Origin: Bog-532 sp963742875
Lineage (GTDB): Bacteria; Actinomycetota; Actinomycetes; Streptosporangiales; Streptosporangiaceae
Reading direction: 5' to 3'
Length of the DNA stretch: 64,000 nucleotides
Assembly (NCBI GenBank): GCA_963742875.1
Contig: CAVUNO010000001.1
Coordinates: 186,001 to 250,000 of the forward strand
Below are positions 59,009 to 64,000 of the stretch, piece after piece. Positions within the stretch are counted from its first letter, which is position 1; the number at the start of each line of letters is the position of its first letter. The notes beneath the pieces are model-generated. The model saw only the letters and a program-made list of their open reading frames with translations. It did not search any database and was not told where the DNA came from. A program made the translations under genes and the position numbers.

Positions 59009-59821
59009 ATGCTTGCCCGGCATCGGCAGTCGCTGATCCTTCAAGCTGTCCGCAGCGACGGCAGCGCAAGGGTCAGTGATCTTACCCAGCAGCTCGGGGT
59101 CTCGGACATGACCGTCCGCCGGGACCTTGAGGCCCTCGCGAGGGACGGCCTGATCGAGAAAGTTCACGGCGGAGCGGTCCTGCCCGGAACACCTACCAGC
59201 AGTCACGAACCCGGCTTTGAGGCCAAACTCGTGCTCGAGCAGCCGGAGAAGGCAGCGATCGGGAGGGCAGCGGCCAGTCTGGTCAAGCCCGGCACCGCAA
59301 TCGCCCTGTCCGCCGGCACTACGACGTTCGCGCTGGCCCAGTGCCTCCTCGACGTCCCCGGCCTGACAATCGTGACCAACTCACTGCGCGTGATGAACCT
59401 GTTCAGCAGCGCGCGGCCGACGAACGGGTCAGACACGTCAGTCATCCTGACCGGAGGCATCCGCACTCCTTCGGACGCCCTCGTCGGTCCTGTCGCCGAC
59501 CTGACCGTCCGGTCACTCCACTTCGACACGCTGTTCCTCGGCTGCCACGGGATCGACCCGGACGCCGGGCTCACCACTCCCAACCTGGCCGAGTCGGAAA
59601 CGAACCGCACGTTCATCAAGCTGGCCCGGCGCGTGGTCGTCGTGGCTGACCACACCAAGTGGGGCCTGGTCAGCCTGAGCTCGTTCGCGAGTCTCGACGA
59701 GGTTGACGTCCTGGTTACCGATGACGAGCTTCCGTCCGGAATCTGCGATGCGGCGTCCGAGAAGGTTGGCGAGATCATCGTGGCCGAAGGCATGCCCGCA
59801 GCGCGGGTGGCCCGCGGCTGA
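59009..59821 (+). CDS. DeoR/GlpR-family transcriptional regulator
   Basis: A 270-residue regulator. The DeoR HTH is at the N-terminus (RHRQSLILQAVRSDGSARVS, DLTQQLGVSDMTVRRDLEAL, GLIEKVHGGAVLPG). The DeoRC sugar-phosphate domain follows with AIALSAGTTTFALAQCL, TIVTNSLRVMNLF, VILTGGIRTPSDALVGPVAD, DTLFLGCHGIDPDAG and VVVADHTKWG. ATG at 59009 has a strong ribosome site. Divergent placement suggests it represses the ABC importer at 54617-57873 and releases it on binding a phosphorylated sugar. Confidence 0.93.
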   Translation: MLARHRQSLILQAVRSDGSARVSDLTQQLGVSDMTVRRDLEALARDGLIEKVHGGAVLPGTPTSSHEPGFEAKLVLEQPEKAAIGRAAASLVKPGTAIALSAGTTTFALAQCLLDVPGLTIVTNSLRVMNLFSSARPTNGSDTSVILTGGIRTPSDALVGPVADLTVRSLHFDTLFLGCHGIDPDAGLTTPNLAESETNRTFIKLARRVVVVADHTKWGLVSLSSFASLDEVDVLVTDDELPSGICDAASEKVGEIIVAEGMPAARVARG

Positions 59822-60231
59822 GCGGCTGTGTGGCCAGCTGGCTAACGCTTCAGGGCCGACTGGCTGTGCGGCTAGCTGGCGAGGCAGTAGAACGCCGGTC
59901 ACCGCCGGCGGTGGGCAGTGGCCCCATGCGGGCGCGGTAACGGACGGCGCCAGGCCTGGGTCGATGGGGGGCGGGGTCACGCACGGGGTGGCCCCGCTAC
60001 TTCGCGCGCCCGTTCTCCCCCGCGAATGCCTGCTCTCCCCGCGTGCGCCCTCCCCCGCACGCCTGCGTGCGCCGGTTCGTCCGCGCGTCCCGCTGCGTGA
60101 TTCCCCGCAGGCGGACGCGCGACGCAGACAGGGCCGGAGACCCCGGGGGCGGAAGGCAAAGGCCCGGAGCCTGGTAAGGCGGGCCCGGAGCCGGGTGACA
60201 TGGGGCCCGCGAGTGGCCCGCGCGGGGTGGG
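59822..60231. other. Gene-free GC-rich spacer
   Basis: This 410-bp stretch between the convergent DeoR and ispG genes begins with a short quasi-repeat of GGCTNGCTGG-type words (59825-59885) and continues as very GC-rich DNA with runs of CCCCGC. No start with a ribosome site, hairpin with T run or protein-like frame is seen. Confidence 0.5.
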
Positions 60232-61386
<1,155 letters not shown>

Positions 61387-61606
61387 CTTCCCCATCCGAT
61401 CGATTGGTCGGTATCCCTGCGGTAATGTCCCTGGGCCAGACCCGGCGGCCGGACTGGCGCTCCCCCGGCACCCGGCTTCTCCCTGCCCGCTACCAGTCTC
61501 TCAGGACCAGCTTGCCATCACGTACGGCACACCCGGTCTTGCCTGACGCTCGCGTCACCGAGCCTTCCCCCGTTGTTCGCGCGACAGACACCCGCCCCCG
61601 GCCGCC

Positions 61607-62797
61607 CTAGGTGAGGTGAACGGGGTTCACGAGGTCGGCGAGGATCAGGATCAGCCCGAAGAACACGAGGATGCCGAACACGCCCACGCTGACCGGGACG
61701 AGCTTGGTCATGTCGACCAGACCCGGGTCGGCCCGGCCGCGCAGGCGCGCGAACCAGGCCCGCACCCGCTCGAAGATCACCACGGCGATGTGCCCGCCGT
61801 CCAGCGGCAGCAGCGGCACCAGGTTGAACGCGCCGACGAAGATGTTCAGCGAGGCCATGATCAGCAGTACGTAGTCGACCTTGACCTGCCAGCCGACGTT
61901 CGCCGACACGACGGAGCCAGTAATCTCCCCCGCGCCGACCACGCTGGTGACCTGACCCGCCGACGTGCTCGCGCGGTTCTTGGCGAACAGGTGCGGGATA
62001 GCCGACGGCAGCTGGCCGATCTCCTTGGCCGAGTCGGCCAGCACCTGGCCGAACATCGATCCCGCGTAGGTGACCGAGCGTATCGGGTTGTAGCGCTGGA
62101 AGACGTTGGTGTCCTCGACCCCGAGGTAGGAACCGGACCTCCCGCTGACCGCGGCCAGCGTGACGTGCAACGTCTGCCGATGTCCGTTCCGCATCACGAC
62201 AACCGGTATTGACCGGTGCGCCGGCGTGTCGCGGATGTCGTTGCCGAGCGCGATCCACGTGCTCACCGGCTTGCCGTCGAACGAGACGACCTTGTCGCCC
62301 GCCTGCAGCCCGGCCGCCTTCGCGGGGGACGGGGCGTCCGCCGCGGTGCACGTCCCGGTGCTGAAGGCCTTGGCGCTCGCGGGCACGCACGAGCTGACCG
62401 GGCCGAGCTGGGTGGTGTTGTTATTGTCCAGCCCGATCACGCCGGCCAGCAGGAACAACAGCACGAAGGCCAGGACGAAGTGCATGAACGACCCGGCGAA
62501 CAGCACGATCAGGCGCTGCCAGGCGGGGTGGCGGCGGAATGAGCGCGGCTCGTCGGCCGGATCAACCTCGTCCATGGAGGTCATCCCCGTGATCTTGACG
62601 AATCCGCCGAACGGCAGGACCTTGATCCCGTACTCGGTCTCGCCCCGGTGCGTGGACCACAGCGTGGTGCCGAAGCCGACGAAGTACTGGGTGACCTTCA
62701 TGCCGAACTTCTTGGCCGTGACGAAGTGCCCGGTCTCGTGCAGCATCACGGAAAAGAGCAGGGCGACAATGAAGATGACCCAGCCGAGCAGGCTCAC
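61607..62797 (-). CDS. rseP: Site-2 intramembrane zinc protease (RseP/Rip1-like)
   Basis: A 396-residue M50 protease that cleaves membrane-embedded anti-sigma factors or signal peptides. The zinc motif HExxH is HETGH (H20, E21, H24) in the first membrane helix, followed by GFGTTLWSTHRGETEYGIKV and LPFGGFVKITGM. A PDZ domain (AAGLQAGDKVVSFDGKPVST) precedes the third-ligand region FNLVPLLPLDGGHIAVVIFE, and a final membrane helix follows. The GTG start at 62797 has AGGAGC upstream and lies 13 bp from the dxr stop. A 220-bp spacer separates it from ispG. Confidence 0.94.
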   Translation of the reverse strand: MSLLGWVIFIVALLFSVMLHETGHFVTAKKFGMKVTQYFVGFGTTLWSTHRGETEYGIKVLPFGGFVKITGMTSMDEVDPADEPRSFRRHPAWQRLIVLFAGSFMHFVLAFVLLFLLAGVIGLDNNNTTQLGPVSSCVPASAKAFSTGTCTAADAPSPAKAAGLQAGDKVVSFDGKPVSTWIALGNDIRDTPAHRSIPVVVMRNGHRQTLHVTLAAVSGRSGSYLGVEDTNVFQRYNPIRSVTYAGSMFGQVLADSAKEIGQLPSAIPHLFAKNRASTSAGQVTSVVGAGEITGSVVSANVGWQVKVDYVLLIMASLNIFVGAFNLVPLLPLDGGHIAVVIFERVRAWFARLRGRADPGLVDMTKLVPVSVGVFGILVFFGLILILADLVNPVHLT

Positions 62798-62810
62798 AAC
62801 AGCTCCTGCC

Positions 62811-64000
62811 TCATCGAGCGGTCTCTCCCTCGCTGTTTAGCTCCCGTGCCCGCTGCCGCGCCCACCGGTCGACCGCGAGTACGTCCTCCAGGCTGGCGGC
62901 GCCACCCCGGGACGTGTCATGCTCCGAGATTACCTGGGCCACCGCGTCGACGATCCCGGTGAAAGGGATCTTGCCGGCCATGAAGGCATCCAGGCATTCC
63001 TCGTTCGCCGCGTTGTAGACGGCCGGCGCCGTGCCGCCCGCGGCGGCCGCCTCGCGGGCCAGCCGGACGGCGGGAAACGCCTCCTCGTCGAGCGGCTCGA
63101 ACGTCCAGGTGGCCGCCTTCGACCAGTCCAGCGCGGGGGCCGCGCCGGGTACCCGGTCGGGCCAGGCCAGGGCCAGCGCGATGGGCAGCCGCATGTCGGG
63201 CGGGCTGGCCATCGCGATCGTCGCCCCGTCGGTGTACTCGACCATGGAGTGCACGATCGATTGGGGGTGGACGACGACGGCGATGCGGTCCAGGTCCACG
63301 CCGAACAGCAGGTACGCCTCGATCAGTTCCAGGCCCTTGTTGACCATGGTGGCGCTGTTCAGCGTGTTGGACGGCCCCATGTTCCAGGTGGGGTGGGCCA
63401 GCGCCTGCTCGGGCGTGACCGTGTCCAGCCGGTCCCGGCTCCAGCCGCGGAACGGGCCGCCGCTCGCGGTGAGCACGAGCCGGCGCACTTCGTCCCGGGT
63501 GCCGCCGCGCAGGCACTGCGCGATCGTGGAGTGCTCGGAGTCGACCGGGACGATCTGCCCGGCCGCCGCCCGCCGGGTGACCAGCGACCCGCCGGTGATG
63601 AGCGATTCCTTGTTGGCCAGCGCGAGGGTGCGCCCGGCGTCCAGGGCGGCGAGCGTCGCGGCCAGGCCGACCGCGCCGGTCACGCCGTTCAGCACCACGT
63701 CGCACGGCCATGCCGCGGCGGCGGGGACCGCATCGGGGCCCGCGAGTACCTCGGGGGCGGGAGCCCCGGCCTGGGCCGCCTCGGCCGTCAGAGCGGCGCG
63801 CACGTCGGCCTCTGCACTCGGCTCGGCCACCGCGACCGACGCGGCACCGAATTCGATGGCCTGCTGGGCGAGCAGGGCGGGATTACCGCCCCCGGCCGCC
63901 AGCCCCACCAGCCGGAACCGGTCCGGGTTGCGCCGGATCACGTCGATCGCCTGGGTACCGATCAACCCGGTCGAGCCGAGGATGACGACATCGCGCGGCC
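62811..64000 (-). CDS. dxr: 1-deoxy-D-xylulose 5-phosphate reductoisomerase (5' end outside window)
   Basis: DXR makes 2-C-methylerythritol 4-phosphate from DXP with NADPH and is the fosmidomycin target. The visible frame runs off the right edge; the first residues in view are RDVVILGSTGLIGTQAIDVI, the NADPH motif. Further hallmarks: ALANKESLITGGSLV, VDSEHSTIAQCL, TASGGPFRG, HPTWNMGPSNTLNSATM and VYNAANEECLDAFMAGKIPF. About 396 residues are present, so only a handful of N-terminal residues are missing. A TTG at 63965 is not the real start. First gene of the dxr-rseP-ispG group. Confidence 0.95.
   Translation of the reverse strand, partial: PRDVVILGSTGLIGTQAIDVIRRNPDRFRLVGLAAGGGNPALLAQQAIEFGAASVAVAEPSAEADVRAALTAEAAQAGAPAPEVLAGPDAVPAAAAWPCDVVLNGVTGAVGLAATLAALDAGRTLALANKESLITGGSLVTRRAAAGQIVPVDSEHSTIAQCLRGGTRDEVRRLVLTASGGPFRGWSRDRLDTVTPEQALAHPTWNMGPSNTLNSATMVNKGLELIEAYLLFGVDLDRIAVVVHPQSIVHSMVEYTDGATIAMASPPDMRLPIALALAWPDRVPGAAPALDWSKAATWTFEPLDEEAFPAVRLAREAAAAGGTAPAVYNAANEECLDAFMAGKIPFTGIVDAVAQVISEHDTSRGGAASLEDVLAVDRWARQRARELNSEGETAR

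Noticed and set aside
58653..59036. 127-residue plus-strand ORF before the DeoR gene
   Set aside because: It overlaps the operator-like region and the strong DeoR ribosome site and start in another frame, with no family resemblance.

Overview
The window is chromosomal DNA of a very GC-rich actinomycete. The signs are third-position G/C saturation, many GTG and TTG starts, actinobacterial gene families (YlxR, a DUF4081-type GNAT, a DUF4439-type ferritin-like protein, an Rv2629-like release-factor homologue) and an IF-2 with a very long Gly/Pro/Ala linker. An order such as Streptosporangiales is plausible, but the sequence alone does not fix it.

Layout. (1) 1-9000: tail of an unknown gene, a MmcQ/YjbR protein, recQ, a decayed spermidine/putrescine-type transporter (truncated, frameshifted binding protein plus an intact ATPase, no permease), a PPOX-fold protein, a stand-alone LigD-type polymerase/primase, and a molybdenum oxidoreductase with its flavin reductase. 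(2) 9070-12436: a phosphonate catabolic cluster of phosphonatase-like HAD hydrolase, FAD amine oxidoreductase, PhnZ-type HD oxygenase and GntR regulator. (3) 12448-15550: acyltransferase-3 and an RpiR regulator whose tail is eight 48-bp repeats. (4) About 15800-21200: an IS607-type element (TnpA recombinase plus TnpB nuclease) whose tnpA is split exactly at a CTAG by an IS701-like and an IS1182-like element placed side by side. (5) 21805-25640: an RsbW-like ATPase, a 56-residue CPHC microprotein, an NMT1/SsuA-type lipoprotein and an HTH protein with a pentad-repeat tail ending in the same CPHC motif. (6) 25649-32783: amidohydrolase, release-factor-like protein, methyltransferase, unknown protein, IclR regulator and upp.

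(7) 32995-48522 is the conserved translation/RNA block. Read along the minus strand it runs rimP, nusA, ylxR, infB, DUF503, rbfA, truB, ribF, rpsO, pnp, M16 peptidase, dapB, with a ferritin-like pair diverging upstream of rimP. nusA, truB and pnp each carry exactly one extra base that breaks the frame. Because these are core genes, sequence error is the first suspicion, though recent mutation cannot be excluded. (8) 48564-54492: small unknown gene, N-terminal remnant of a HelD-like helicase, ROK and MarR regulators, GNAT protein and a secreted TAP-type hydrolase. (9) 54617-59821: a sugar-type ABC importer (ATPase, permease, Tat/lipoprotein binding protein) facing a DeoR regulator across 1.1 kb holding repeated TTGTCA-like sites. 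(10) 60232-64000: ispG, rseP and dxr of the MEP isoprenoid pathway; dxr runs off the right edge.

Recurring themes are in-frame low-complexity expansions (PotA-type ATPase linker, RpiR tail, HTH-protein tail, IF-2, RimP) and decay (binding protein, three IS elements, helicase). No tRNA, rRNA or CRISPR array was found.
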